Position numbers and translations under genes: made by a program. Source: an uncultured Chthonomonas sp. (GTDB taxonomy: Bacteria; Armatimonadota; Chthonomonadetes; Chthonomonadales; CAJBBX01). From it: a stretch of DNA of 45,881 nucleotides. Position 1 is the first letter of the stretch, and the number at the start of each line of letters is the position of its first letter. The stretch covers positions 1 to 45,881 of the forward strand of contig CAJBBX010000161.1 in the NCBI GenBank assembly GCA_903951425.1, in the 5' to 3' direction. Shown in pieces: positions 16,639 to 24,854 of this stretch. The notes beneath the pieces are model-generated. The model saw only the letters and a list, made by a program, of their open reading frames with translations, was not told the origin of the DNA and ran no database searches.

Positions 16639-17846
16639 TCCTGTTGGCCGACGACCTGAGTGGCGCCGCCGAAGTTGCGGGCCTCCTCTGGAGCGCGGGC
16701 GACGACGTCGAGGTCCAGATCGGCTGTGAGCCGACGACTGCCGCGGGAAGCCTGGTCATCGACACCGAGACGCGCGGCTTGCCCGGATCCGAGGCCGCCG
16801 GGATCGTGCACCGGACCTGCGCCGACCTGGCGCGGCGGGAGCTCGGCCTCGACTTCAAGAAGGTCGACTCCGTCCTGCGCGGCCCGGTACGCGCCGAGGC
16901 CGAGGCCGCCATGGAGGCCCTGGGCCTCCGCCGGTGCATCCTGCTTCCCTGCAACCCCAGCCGCGGGCGCACGCTGGAGGGCGGCGTCTACCGGGTGCAT
17001 GGCGTTCCGCTGCACGAGACCGAGTTCGCCGCAGATCCCGCGCACCCGGCCCGCACCGCTTCGGTGGTGGAGTTGCTGGGCCCCGGTGTGCAGCCTGTGG
17101 TGGTTGCGGGGCCGCGCGACGCGCTGCCGGAAGAGGGCATCATCCTTGCCGACGCCCGGAGCGCCGCCGACGTGGCCGCCTGGGCCGAGCGCACAGAGCC
17201 GGCCGCGCTATCCGCCGGTGCGGCCGACTTCCTCCAGGCCCTGCTCGCCCGACGCGGCATGGCCCCGCGCCGTGCGTCTGGACCCATGCGAGCCGGCCGG
17301 CGCCTGCTCGTTTCGGGTAGCGCGTCGACCACGAGCCGTGCGGCCGTCGAGCAGGCCGAAGAGGCGGGTGTACCGTTGGTTCGCCTACCCACCACGGCCT
17401 CACCCGGCTCGTCCGAAGTGCAGCGCGCCGCCGAGTGCGTCGCCAAGGCCCTATCGTCGGCCGACCGCGTCATCCTCTGCATCGCGGGCCCGCACTGCGC
17501 CGAGCCGGACGCGCCGCGCAGGCTGGAGCAGGCCCTAGCCGAAGCCGCGGCGGCCGCACTCGCGTCGGCGCCGGTGGGTCAACTGCTACTGGAGGGCGGC
17601 TCCACCGCCGCCGCCACGCTGGCCCGGCTCGGACTTCGCCGCCTGCGGGTGGCGGGCCAGCCGGCGCCAGGCATCGTGCGCCTCCAAGCCGTCGGCGCCG
17701 AAGCCCCGGAGATCGTCACCAAGCCAGGGAGCTATGCGTGGCCGGTGATGGGAGGTGTAGCCTCCTCCTCCTGCTACCGCCGTGTGCCTCCGCCGGCGCC
17801 GTCAGTTGCGGGGATCGGCACACCCACGGGCGCGACCCATCGATGA
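16635..17846 (+). CDS. DUF1537 four-carbon acid sugar kinase (DtnK/OtnK-like)
   Basis: This 403-residue protein has the N-terminal motif LLADDLSGAAEVAG and KKVDSVLRG of the DUF1537 substrate-binding domain, then VSGSASTTS and EGGSTAAA in the C-terminal nucleotide-binding domain. Known members phosphorylate D-threonate, D-erythronate, L-threonate or 3-oxo-tetronates at the 4-position, and PdxA2 then acts on the product. The start is GTG at 16635, overlapping the pdxA2 stop by four bases. Many relatives have Asp or Glu in the GG[DE]T motif where this protein has Ser, so nucleotide handling may differ. The family consensus ends near KPGSYAW; the last ~30 residues are extra and run 73 bases into the convergent gene on the other strand. 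It is the last gene of the operon. Confidence 0.85.
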   Translation: MILLADDLSGAAEVAGLLWSAGDDVEVQIGCEPTTAAGSLVIDTETRGLPGSEAAGIVHRTCADLARRELGLDFKKVDSVLRGPVRAEAEAAMEALGLRRCILLPCNPSRGRTLEGGVYRVHGVPLHETEFAADPAHPARTASVVELLGPGVQPVVVAGPRDALPEEGIILADARSAADVAAWAERTEPAALSAGAADFLQALLARRGMAPRRASGPMRAGRRLLVSGSASTTSRAAVEQAEEAGVPLVRLPTTASPGSSEVQRAAECVAKALSSADRVILCIAGPHCAEPDAPRRLEQALAEAAAAALASAPVGQLLLEGGSTAAATLARLGLRRLRVAGQPAPGIVRLQAVGAEAPEIVTKPGSYAWPVMGGVASSSCYRRVPPPAPSVAGIGTPTGATHR

Positions 17847-18529
17847 TGTGGTCTGTAGCAGGTGTAGGCCAGGCAGACCAACCAGGTAGTGAACTCCGCG
17901 AGGGGCTTCGGTCGTAGAAGCGCTCGGGCGATCGGCCCCGCGTGCTCGATCGAGCCGGCCCACGCGGCGCAGAACGCCAGCCGTTCCGGCTCCTGGTGCT
18001 CCTGAGAGAGGAGCAGGTTCCCAAGGCGCAGCGCGCGATCAGGGCCGCAGGGGCCGCGCTGCGTAGGCGCACCTGGCCCGGCCACCGCGGCCTCAATCTC
18101 GCTACTCACGCGGTTCCAGGGATCGCCGCAGAACGCCTCGACGCGGGCCAAGGTCCGCGCGCTGTCGCGGAACCCCTCGATCCAGCCGGCCAGGACGTGC
18201 GGCGCCCGGTTCCACTCGATCATGGCTGGCGCATACATGAGCGTCGGGCAGCATTCGTCCGCCAGCACAGGGCGGAGCGCCCTGATGTCCGCCTCCGAAT
18301 CGCCGCCCTGCCGGTAGGTAGCCACCTGCCAGTAGCCCTGACCGAAGGGATTGGTGTTGAACTGGTAGACCGGTGAATGGCCGTCCGACCCGGCTTGCCG
18401 GTCGCGAGCGACCGCGACGAGCGTGGGGCCGCACGGATCTACGATGCCACCCGCGAAGTACGTGACAAGCGAGGGCGGTGACTTAACCGTGAAGTGAACG
18501 GTTTTGTGGGCCGGCAGCAGGCTAATCAC
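17774..18529 (-). CDS. Hypothetical protein
   Basis: This 251-residue protein belongs to no family I recognise. It starts at a GTG with GAGGG about ten bases upstream. The N-terminal half has a balanced composition with LVTYFAGGIVDPCGPTLVAV, SPVYQFNTNPFGQGYWQVAT and a DECCP motif, which argues for a real gene. The C-terminal half includes CGPDRALRLGNLLLSQEHQE and a hydrophobic stretch near 215-225. No signal peptide or clear membrane segment is seen. It converges on and overlaps the DUF1537 kinase gene by 73 bases. It lies downstream of the toxin-antitoxin pair on the same strand, with a 164-base gap, so it may be accessory material. Confidence 0.55.
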   Translation of the reverse strand: MISLLPAHKTVHFTVKSPPSLVTYFAGGIVDPCGPTLVAVARDRQAGSDGHSPVYQFNTNPFGQGYWQVATYRQGGDSEADIRALRPVLADECCPTLMYAPAMIEWNRAPHVLAGWIEGFRDSARTLARVEAFCGDPWNRVSSEIEAAVAGPGAPTQRGPCGPDRALRLGNLLLSQEHQEPERLAFCAAWAGSIEHAGPIARALLRPKPLAEFTTWLVCLAYTCYRPHHRWVAPVGVPIPATDGAGGGTRR

Positions 18530-18693
18530 GGGACGGGTTCCCTCTATGCCTACGGGCGTCGCGCGGCATCCCAGTTGGCATCGCGACGTTCCCGCAGATC
18601 TCCGGGGAGTGACTCTCTCGCACTGGACGAAACCGGAAGCCGCCGTGATGAAAGGGAGACACGAGCTGCCGAGCCCCGTGCGGTCACAGTTCG

Positions 18694-18984
18694 CTATCCG
18701 TCTAGACGATGTAGGTCGCGCGCTCCATGCACCACCGCAAGCACGTCGATGTGGTCGGCGGCGATCAGATCGATGATCCGGTACGAGCCTTCGATCACCT
18801 CGCGGAGGTCAGCCATTTCGAACTCGGGCACGCGGCGGCCCGACTGCGGCATGGCCGCGATCTGCTCGGATCGGCGCGTCAGTCGATCAACCGTGCGTGT
18901 GGCGTACTCCGGCGAGTCATTCGCGATGTACGCATAGATGGCATCGAGGTGGTTCAGCGCTGTGTTGGACCACCGGACAGTCAT
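18694..18984 (-). CDS. ParE/RelE-family toxin
   Basis: This 96-residue protein has the ParE-like layout: VRWSNTALNHLDAIYAYIANDSPEYA at the N-terminus, MPQSGRRVPEFEMADLREV in the middle, and YRIIDLIAADHIDVLAVVHGAR near the C-terminus. ParE toxins poison DNA gyrase, while RelE relatives cut mRNA on the ribosome; sequence alone does not settle which applies. The ATG overlaps the stop of the 62-residue antitoxin gene (ATGA at 18981-18984), the usual arrangement of type II modules. Confidence 0.85.
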   Translation of the reverse strand: MTVRWSNTALNHLDAIYAYIANDSPEYATRTVDRLTRRSEQIAAMPQSGRRVPEFEMADLREVIEGSYRIIDLIAADHIDVLAVVHGARDLHRLDG

Positions 18985-19169
18985 TTTGTGAGGCCGTACC
19001 GGGCGCGGACCTCATTGACATCGACAACACGTCCTGAGGCGACGTCCGCAAGACCTCGCTCTATGGCTTCGCGGACGTAGATATCGTGCATGAGGTCATC
19101 CCAGGTCGCACCCTCCGGCAGTCTGTCAACCATCTCGTGCGCTATCCGCTTGGTTACCACCGTGGCCAT
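18981..19169 (-). CDS. Antitoxin partner of the ParE-type toxin
   Basis: This is a 62-residue protein starting MATVVTKRIAHEMVDRLPEG, with ATWDDLMHDIYVREAIERGL followed by a short VRARYGL tail. The size, the AGGAGGG ribosome binding site six bases upstream and the four-base overlap with the toxin gene identify it as the antitoxin. The central motif recurs in short antitoxins paired with ParE/RelE toxins. It would bind the toxin through its C-terminus and may repress the operon. Confidence 0.75.
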   Translation of the reverse strand: MATVVTKRIAHEMVDRLPEGATWDDLMHDIYVREAIERGLADVASGRVVDVNEVRARYGLTK

Positions 19170-19362
19170 GGAACCCTCCTTCCGCCCGTCATGTAGCTGG
19201 GTGGCCAGGCCGGTGCACTGACCTGCCGCACCGCTCGCTGTGCCATGGCAGACACATTACCACCTGCGCCCCAAGGCGTCGCTGCCTGTGGTGGACGCAC
19301 ATACGCCAAGACACCAGGTGCTCATCCGTGCATCATTCCCATCCTCCGCCCAGTACCGCGAC

Positions 19363-19404
19363 CCTACCGGCCATGGGACCCACGCGACCCATGGGAGCGG
19401 TAGG
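19363..19404 (-). terminator. Interrupted 14-bp hairpin after the minus-strand small gene
   Basis: CCTACCG and CCATGGG on one side pair with CCCATGG and CGGTAGG on the other, with one unpaired base on the left, two or three on the right, and a loop of about ten bases. It starts 12 bases after the stop of the 87-residue gene on the minus strand, where a terminator would be expected. There is no T-run on either strand, so it may stabilise the mRNA end instead. The rest of the 246-base gap up to the antitoxin start holds nothing recognisable. Confidence 0.5.
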
Positions 19405-19415
19405 CCGCCCCCTGC

Positions 19416-19679
19416 TCAGCCTGCCTCCCCGTTCCGAGCCGCCACGCGGACCAGCAGGCCGATGCTTACCCGGAGGTCGGCGGCCAGGCGAGGCCGCATA
19501 GCGCCAAGCTGCGTCAGGAGGGCTTCGACGTGGGCGCGGAGCTCGGTGTCGTCGACCGGCGCGGCGTCGGCCTGCAAACGGGCGGCGTAGAGCGTTGCGA
19601 CCCTCTCGGTCTTAAGCCGGTTTGCGGCGTCGGCGGCTTCAGCCTTCTGCCGGAGCGTGTTCATCATGCTGGGTGACAT
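19416..19679 (-). CDS. Small helical hypothetical protein
   Basis: This is an 87-residue protein starting at an ATG with AGGAGGAG a few bases upstream, which is why I favour it over a longer upstream frame. The sequence is Ala/Leu/Arg-rich and predicted to be mainly helical (TLRQKAEAADAANRLKTERV, ELRAHVEALLTQLGAMRPRL). No known family is recognised. Its start lies inside the 3' end of the EamA gene (41-base overlap), so the two are probably cotranscribed. Confidence 0.55.
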   Translation of the reverse strand: MSPSMMNTLRQKAEAADAANRLKTERVATLYAARLQADAAPVDDTELRAHVEALLTQLGAMRPRLAADLRVSIGLLVRVAARNGEAG

Positions 19680-20595
19680 GGGTCTCCTCCTTCTCCTGTC
19701 GTCTGCCCTGCCCGCCGGCCAGCCAGGCTCCGGCGGCGATGAGCGCCGCACCGGGCAGTAGCGTGGGGCCTAGCGCTTCGCGGAACGCCAGGCCCATGAG
19801 CAACGCGCTGCCCACCGGGATGAAGAAGGCCAGCGTGGCGAGCAGGTGCGCCGGGCCGCGCTTGGCGCCGATCTCCCAGCAGGCGTACCCCACGCCCACG
19901 GGTCCGATGCCGCAGTAGAGCGCCCACGCCGCCGCCTGCGGGGTCAGGCGCACGGATTCCCACTCGCCCCGCATGGCGCCTACCGTAGCCGCCAGCGCGG
20001 AGCAGAGCAGCCACTGGGCCGTGGAGCCGTTGGTCTCGGCAGGTATGCGCCAGCGCCGTAGGGCCACGCTGTAGAGCGCCCAGAGCAGCGCGCCGCCTGC
20101 TGCCATGGCGTGGGGCAGCAGGCTGGAGGGAGGCCGCGCGAGGACGTCAGCGCCGCGGGCCAGCGCCACGCCCGCGAACCCGAGCAGGGCTCCGGCAAGC
20201 GCCCGCCGGCCGTGAACCGAGGCCGAGGCCCGCGCACCGGGTAGCCCTCGTTCCAGCGCCACGATGAAGACGGGCCAGAGGTAATTTGCCAAGGCCACCT
20301 GCGCCACATCACGGTCCGGCGCGATCCCCACGGCTAGCACAAGCAGCACCGTGTAGACCGAGATGCCCAGGAACCCCGCCGCCCAGACCCGCGCCGGTAG
20401 CCGGAATAGCTCGGCCAGCGGGCGGCCCTGCGCGATCTGCATGGCGCAGCCAGCTGCGAAGCCCACCAGGCAGATGGCAGTGGTGAAGGCCATGGGCCCC
20501 ATGGCGCGGCCGCCCGCCGCGAAGCAGACGCCGGTGCTGCACCAGAGGAGTATGGCCGTCACGCCGGCTGCGGCGGGGCTCGTCAGGCGCTGCAC
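19639..20595 (-). CDS. EamA/DMT-family metabolite exporter
   Basis: This 318-residue membrane protein has about ten hydrophobic segments in two halves, as in the drug/metabolite transporter superfamily. The first half has AILLWCSTGVCFAAGG and VALANYLWPVFIVALE; the second half has YCGIGPVGVGYACWEIGAKR and LLATLAFFIPVGSALLMG. The ANYLWP and YACWEIG motifs resemble aromatic amino-acid exporters such as YddG, but substrate cannot be fixed from sequence. The GTG start is five bases after the stop of the DUF6259 gene, with no clear ribosome binding site, so translation probably depends on coupling. The last ~20 residues are polar and cytoplasmic. Confidence 0.8.
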   Translation of the reverse strand: MQRLTSPAAAGVTAILLWCSTGVCFAAGGRAMGPMAFTTAICLVGFAAGCAMQIAQGRPLAELFRLPARVWAAGFLGISVYTVLLVLAVGIAPDRDVAQVALANYLWPVFIVALERGLPGARASASVHGRRALAGALLGFAGVALARGADVLARPPSSLLPHAMAAGGALLWALYSVALRRWRIPAETNGSTAQWLLCSALAATVGAMRGEWESVRLTPQAAAWALYCGIGPVGVGYACWEIGAKRGPAHLLATLAFFIPVGSALLMGLAFREALGPTLLPGAALIAAGAWLAGGQGRRQEKEETHVTQHDEHAPAEG

Positions 20596-20599
20596 CGGG

Positions 20600-22702
20600 C
20601 TACTGGCCCGGCTTCGCCGGGCCGCGCTTCCACTCGTAGACGCGGATCTCCAGATGCTCCATGGGGGGCGTGGTCACCGTGCCCGCCATGGCCGACCGCG
20701 ACGGCTTACCGCCCTCGCCGGCCTCGGCGGTCTCCGTACGCACGACCGGGCCGGAGCCGCCCAGCCAGGGCTCCAGGTCGTAGCGGAACGTCACCGGGCC
20801 ATCGGCGCCTTGGTTCATCACCAGAGCCATCACCCGGTCCGGAAGCACGTAGGCCGTAAGCCGCACGCCGGGGGCCGCCTCAGGCAGGAGGCAGGATCCG
20901 ATCATCACCCCATCGGTGAAGTAGGGCATAAACCGCCGCCGCAACCCGTTGCACGCCTTGAGCGTTCGGGAGAGGCCCGCCACGTTGGCGATGCGCTCGG
21001 AGCCGTTGATGCCGTCGGGCTTGGCCGGCCAGACGTTGAGCATCAGGTTGTCCATGAAGGCGAAGCGGGTCTCGGCCTCGGATCGGTTGATGTTCACATT
21101 CGGGCGCGGCGCCGGGAAGGCGTTGACGAAGGCCTGCCGGTCGGCGTACCCGCCCCAGTTCCAGGTGTAGTCGAGCCACTCGGCGTCGACCTCCACGTTC
21201 CAGAGCGACTCGCCGCTGAAGCTGGCCTCGGGGTCCTTGCTCCGTGCGTAGTCGCGGATGCGCTTGGTCAGATCCTGGATGGTGGGCTTCTCCTGCGATG
21301 ACCAGTACTGGTCCCAGCTGATGCCGGCGAAGCCCTTATCGATCCAGCTCTTGCAGGCCTCGGCCACGTCGTCCTGCCACTTCTGGTTGGCCGGGCCCAC
21401 CTGCACGCACGAGAGGCCCGTGGCGTAGGGCGGGTTCCAACGGGGCAGCATCTCGGTATGGTAGGTCCAGCCGTTGTTGTCGGTCACCTTGAGGCCGTAG
21501 CGGCCGGCCGTCTTCGGGCTGGCCTGCAGCACGCTGATGAAGGGTATGAGCGGCGCCCCGGCCTGGCGGCAGAGCCGGGCGGCATCGAGGAGCTCGGCCT
21601 CGGCGCCCAGGTGCGGGAAGGGAGCCGGCAGCGAGGCGTCGAAGCCGGGCTGGATCGACCAGAGGACCATCTCGGTGAGCCCGTGGTCGGCGGCTTCTTT
21701 GGCCAGTCCGGGCAGGTCGATGAAGCGCCAGACGGCGTCGGTGGGGTCGTTGGGCTGGTTCTGGCACATCCAGACGCTGCGGAAGCCGAGGGCCTGGCGT
21801 ATATGCGCCGGCATCTCGTAGCGGCGCGTCAGGTGGCTCCGCACCCACTGCCGGTAGGGCTCGATTCCCTTGGCCCAGCCGCTCTTGTGCGGCGTCAGCA
21901 CCCACTCGCCGCTCTCCCATGCCTCGCCGGGGGCGATGCCCGTGGGATGGAGCGACAGCACGCGCAGCCGCTTGGTTGCCTGGCGGAGTTGGAGCACGGT
22001 GGTAGTCTGCGGGTCCCAACCCCAGCGCCGAGGGAAGAGGCTGAAGCCGCCGTTGAGGCCGCCCAGGTCCATCCATCGGGCCCACATGCTGTGGAACATA
22101 CCGCCGGACTTGTGCTCGACGGTGGTGTTGCTGTTGGCATACCAGACGTCGGCTTCGGGCAGGGCCAGCTCCCGGAAGGGCGCCGAACCGAAGCCGCAGG
22201 TCTTGAAGATGGTCTGGTCGGGCCCCGCCACGTCCACCAGTCCGCGAAGGTCGGGAAAGATGACCTGCGGCACGGCTCGGCGGGTGCCGTTGGTGAGGCG
22301 GCAACTCATGACCACGGAGCGGCCGTCGGGGTCGGCCCGCAGTGTGACCTCGGCGGAGAGGGCGCCCTCCACGCTGAAGCCATTCCGCGTGGGCCCGAGC
22401 GCGGACAGGCGGATCGTCACCTTGCCTGGCTCCTTCAGGATCTGCGCGCCGGCGGAGGAGCGGGCGTTGAGCCGCAGGGGCTCGAACTCCGGTAGCGGGT
22501 AGGCCGCGTCCACCAGCCCGGCCTCCTCGGGGCCGGCCTCCAGCAGGACGCCGGGGCCGGGGTACTCCATGCGCCGGATCGCGCCCGTGTCGGTATCGAG
22601 CGTGACCTTCAGATCGTTCAGCGTTGCCGTAGTAGTCCCCGCCTGCGCCATCGTCGCACCTCCAAAGAGAAGGCCCGCCGCCGCCAAAGCCCAGAGCCGC
22701 AT
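20600..22702 (-). CDS. Secreted DUF6259-like glycoside hydrolase
   Basis: This 700-residue protein has a signal peptide (about 1-21, ending AQA). Its N-terminal beta-rich domain (to about 280) resembles the galactose-mutarotase-like part of GH31/GH36-type enzymes, with VTLDTDTGAIRRMEYPG. A TIM-barrel follows, with WSIQPGFDASLPAPFPH, AGISWDQYWSSQE and SFSGESLWN. Asp464 in SWDQYW sits where clan GH-D-like enzymes keep their nucleophile, and Glu in SGESLW could be the partner acid. The family is uncharacterised and its substrate is unknown. A second, more distant member lies at 33485-35905. AAGGAG precedes the ATG. PtuB ends 48 bases upstream on the same strand. Confidence 0.75.
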   Translation of the reverse strand: MRLWALAAAGLLFGGATMAQAGTTTATLNDLKVTLDTDTGAIRRMEYPGPGVLLEAGPEEAGLVDAAYPLPEFEPLRLNARSSAGAQILKEPGKVTIRLSALGPTRNGFSVEGALSAEVTLRADPDGRSVVMSCRLTNGTRRAVPQVIFPDLRGLVDVAGPDQTIFKTCGFGSAPFRELALPEADVWYANSNTTVEHKSGGMFHSMWARWMDLGGLNGGFSLFPRRWGWDPQTTTVLQLRQATKRLRVLSLHPTGIAPGEAWESGEWVLTPHKSGWAKGIEPYRQWVRSHLTRRYEMPAHIRQALGFRSVWMCQNQPNDPTDAVWRFIDLPGLAKEAADHGLTEMVLWSIQPGFDASLPAPFPHLGAEAELLDAARLCRQAGAPLIPFISVLQASPKTAGRYGLKVTDNNGWTYHTEMLPRWNPPYATGLSCVQVGPANQKWQDDVAEACKSWIDKGFAGISWDQYWSSQEKPTIQDLTKRIRDYARSKDPEASFSGESLWNVEVDAEWLDYTWNWGGYADRQAFVNAFPAPRPNVNINRSEAETRFAFMDNLMLNVWPAKPDGINGSERIANVAGLSRTLKACNGLRRRFMPYFTDGVMIGSCLLPEAAPGVRLTAYVLPDRVMALVMNQGADGPVTFRYDLEPWLGGSGPVVRTETAEAGEGGKPSRSAMAGTVTTPPMEHLEIRVYEWKRGPAKPGQ

Positions 22703-22750
22703 GGTGGTCTCCTTAGTGTCTATGAGCCCGTGGCGCCGCGCCGGGCGAAC

Positions 22751-23494
22751 TCAACCGATCAGCGACACGCACTGCGCCCACAGACTGGGAAGCTGTTCCC
22801 GAAGGGTGGCAAGGGGCGTATCGTGCCTGCCCGAACCGACGAAGCACCAGACGACCAGGCCGTACTCGTCGATCTGATGCAGGTCAGCGATCAGGCGGTC
22901 GGCGGTAGTCCGCGGGTCCGCCAGGGCACGCTCGACGCGCTCGTGGAGTTGTCGGAGCGCCTTCTGCATGCCTCGCGCCACGGCTTCGCGGCGGTCCAAC
23001 CGCGATTGACGAACAGGCTCCTCGCCTCGGTCCGAGAAGCAGCCATGGACCGGATCGTACCGCGCCACGAGGTTACCGGTCTCCGGGTCGAAGTCGAGGT
23101 GTGCCCACGGATCGTCGACTGTGGGATCGATCAGTAGCGGCTGGCTCTGGTCATCGACTGGAAACTCCTTCCCCTTGTACCTGCCGCACTCGGTACAGCT
23201 CAACAGCAGGTTTGGCCACGAGAAGGTGTACCCTGGGTAGGTCGACTTGGGCCGGAAGTGGTCGATGCCGTCTCCGTGGCTGTCGCAGCAGTACATGCGG
23301 CATTGCCGCGGACCGGCCATGGCATGCAAGGTAGACCGGGCCGCGCCGCTGTCGTGGTGGTCCCAGGCCGCACCGGCTGTCTTCGCCCACTTCTCCGGTA
23401 GGAGCCCGGCTATCTCGCTGTTCAGCCGCGCTTGGGCAGCGGCCATGGCGCCTTCCACGTCGGACGCCAGAGGCAGGCGGGAGATGCGGCGCAA
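22751..23494 (-). CDS. ptuB: Septu-like HNH nuclease PtuB
   Basis: This 247-residue protein has an HNH motif of the kind found in Septu PtuB and in the nuclease of retron Ec78-like systems. It shows CRMYCC (65-70), GIDHFRPKS with catalytic His79, SWPNL with Asn95, CTEC at 100-103 and KGKEFP. A C-terminal helical part follows, with DRRE.VARGMQKALRQLHERV. In Septu systems PtuB cuts DNA when released or activated by the PtuA ATPase after phage infection. The start is TTG two bases after the ptuA stop, with GAGGAG about eight bases upstream, so the genes are coupled. No reverse transcriptase or retron RNA was found nearby, which favours Septu over a retron. Confidence 0.85.
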   Translation of the reverse strand: MRRISRLPLASDVEGAMAAAQARLNSEIAGLLPEKWAKTAGAAWDHHDSGAARSTLHAMAGPRQCRMYCCDSHGDGIDHFRPKSTYPGYTFSWPNLLLSCTECGRYKGKEFPVDDQSQPLLIDPTVDDPWAHLDFDPETGNLVARYDPVHGCFSDRGEEPVRQSRLDRREAVARGMQKALRQLHERVERALADPRTTADRLIADLHQIDEYGLVVWCFVGSGRHDTPLATLREQLPSLWAQCVSLIG

Positions 23495-23496
23495 GC

Positions 23497-24774
23497 CTAC
23501 GGCTCCTCATCCTGCGCCAAGCTAAGCCGCAGTTGGCCGTAGCGACTAGCCTCAACCTCGGTCAGGGCGCCGCGAGAACGGGCCTTAGCACTCAGTCTGG
23601 CGTACTCAGCTCGGTCCCGCACGATCGGCTCCGACCGCGTGTTGGCCAGGCGGAACGCGCTACTCAGGAGGATCGTGTCAGGCCGTGCGGCGATGATTCG
23701 GCGGCGCTCCTCCTCCGAGGCGGCCGTCGGCCGCTCGCCACTCCCCGGCTCGGATAGCACAAACAGGCCGTTGGCGTCAGCCGCCTGGCAGATGATCGGG
23801 CTGTGCGTGGTGACGATGAACTGGATCAGCGGGAACCGATCCTTCAGCCAGAAGCCGATCTCGCGCTGCCACTCGGGGCGGAGGTGCGCGTCAATCTCAT
23901 CGATCAGGACCACGCCACCGCGGGTGATGCGCATGCGGCCGTCGGAGCCCCGTTCGCCGAGGTCGTCTATGCCGTAGCAGTCGACGAGGTGGCGGATGAT
24001 GTCGGCCGTCAGCGCCAGAGCGGCGCGGTACCCGTCGCTCATATCGGACCAGCTCAGCCGTATCCCTGCCTGGTCGCGGAGCCACAGCCCCCCGGAGTTG
24101 ATGCCGTCGACCACCATCCCGTTGGGCAAGAAGCCGTCGTCCATGATCGCCCGCAGGAGGTCCAGTGTACTGCCGGCTGTCGCGTGGTTCTCCAGGTGCT
24201 GGTACTGCAGTCGGCGCATCCACTGGTCCGCTTCGGAGAGCGAGGCCGCTTCGTCGAACATGGTCACGAAGCGTGCGGTCGATGCAGACACCATGCGCCG
24301 TGTCGCCTCGGGCGAGGCGCCGAATACCCGACGAAACGGGCCATAGCCACATGAGAACCAGCCGGAAGCGTTCGGCGACCAGATGGAGCGGCTCGCTGCT
24401 TCCGGTGGCTCTGAACTCGGCGTCAGGCTGACATCGCGTTCGCCCGGTGTCAGGCCCACCGTAGCGCGAAATGGACCTTTGGGCCACCGCCCCGAGCCGG
24501 CCGGCCTGTCGAGATCGTTCTGCTCCACCTCTACATCGATAAGGGCCTGCCCGGCGCCGTGCCGCACCCACCCGCTGAATGAGGGCTGCAGCGCCCGCGC
24601 CGCATCTACGCCTACCAGAACCACGGCGATGGCGCGAAGCAGGGCGCTCTTGCCGGAGCCGTTGTCGCCGGTGATCACCGTCCAGCCCGCGAACCGGCCG
24701 GCCTCCCTCTGGAAGTCGAAGTCGAGGCGGTCGAACCCACGGACGTTTTGCAGTACCACCTGGCGAACGTACAT
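23497..24774 (-). CDS. ptuA: Septu-like AAA/ABC ATPase PtuA
   Basis: This 425-residue protein has an ABC-like ATPase layout: N-terminal FDRLDFDF, Walker A GDNGSGKS at 36-43, an ABC-type signature LSWSDMSDGYRA at 240-251, Walker B VVLIDEIDAHL at 288-298 and a switch histidine in TTHSP at 322-326. PtuA proteins oligomerise, bind ATP and hold the PtuB nuclease in check. I chose the ATG at 24774 because GAGGGGG lies just upstream; an ATG at 24795 has none. It is followed directly by ptuB. The last 75 residues are variable and charged. The gene starts 80 bases after the end of the large LamG protein gene, so readthrough from that gene is possible. Confidence 0.85.
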   Translation of the reverse strand: MYVRQVVLQNVRGFDRLDFDFQREAGRFAGWTVITGDNGSGKSALLRAIAVVLVGVDAARALQPSFSGWVRHGAGQALIDVEVEQNDLDRPAGSGRWPKGPFRATVGLTPGERDVSLTPSSEPPEAASRSIWSPNASGWFSCGYGPFRRVFGASPEATRRMVSASTARFVTMFDEAASLSEADQWMRRLQYQHLENHATAGSTLDLLRAIMDDGFLPNGMVVDGINSGGLWLRDQAGIRLSWSDMSDGYRAALALTADIIRHLVDCYGIDDLGERGSDGRMRITRGGVVLIDEIDAHLRPEWQREIGFWLKDRFPLIQFIVTTHSPIICQAADANGLFVLSEPGSGERPTAASEEERRRIIAARPDTILLSSAFRLANTRSEPIVRDRAEYARLSAKARSRGALTEVEASRYGQLRLSLAQDEEP

Positions 24775-24854
24775 GTTCCCCCTCGTACAGGCCATAGCGC
24801 CTGCGGCGCTCTCCTGCCATGGTACCACGGTGGCAGAGCGCCGCCCGCCGCCCC

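Noticed and set aside
22751-24774. A retron containing the PtuAB-like genes as effectors
   Set aside because: No reverse transcriptase frame or inverted-repeat non-coding RNA is present on either side.
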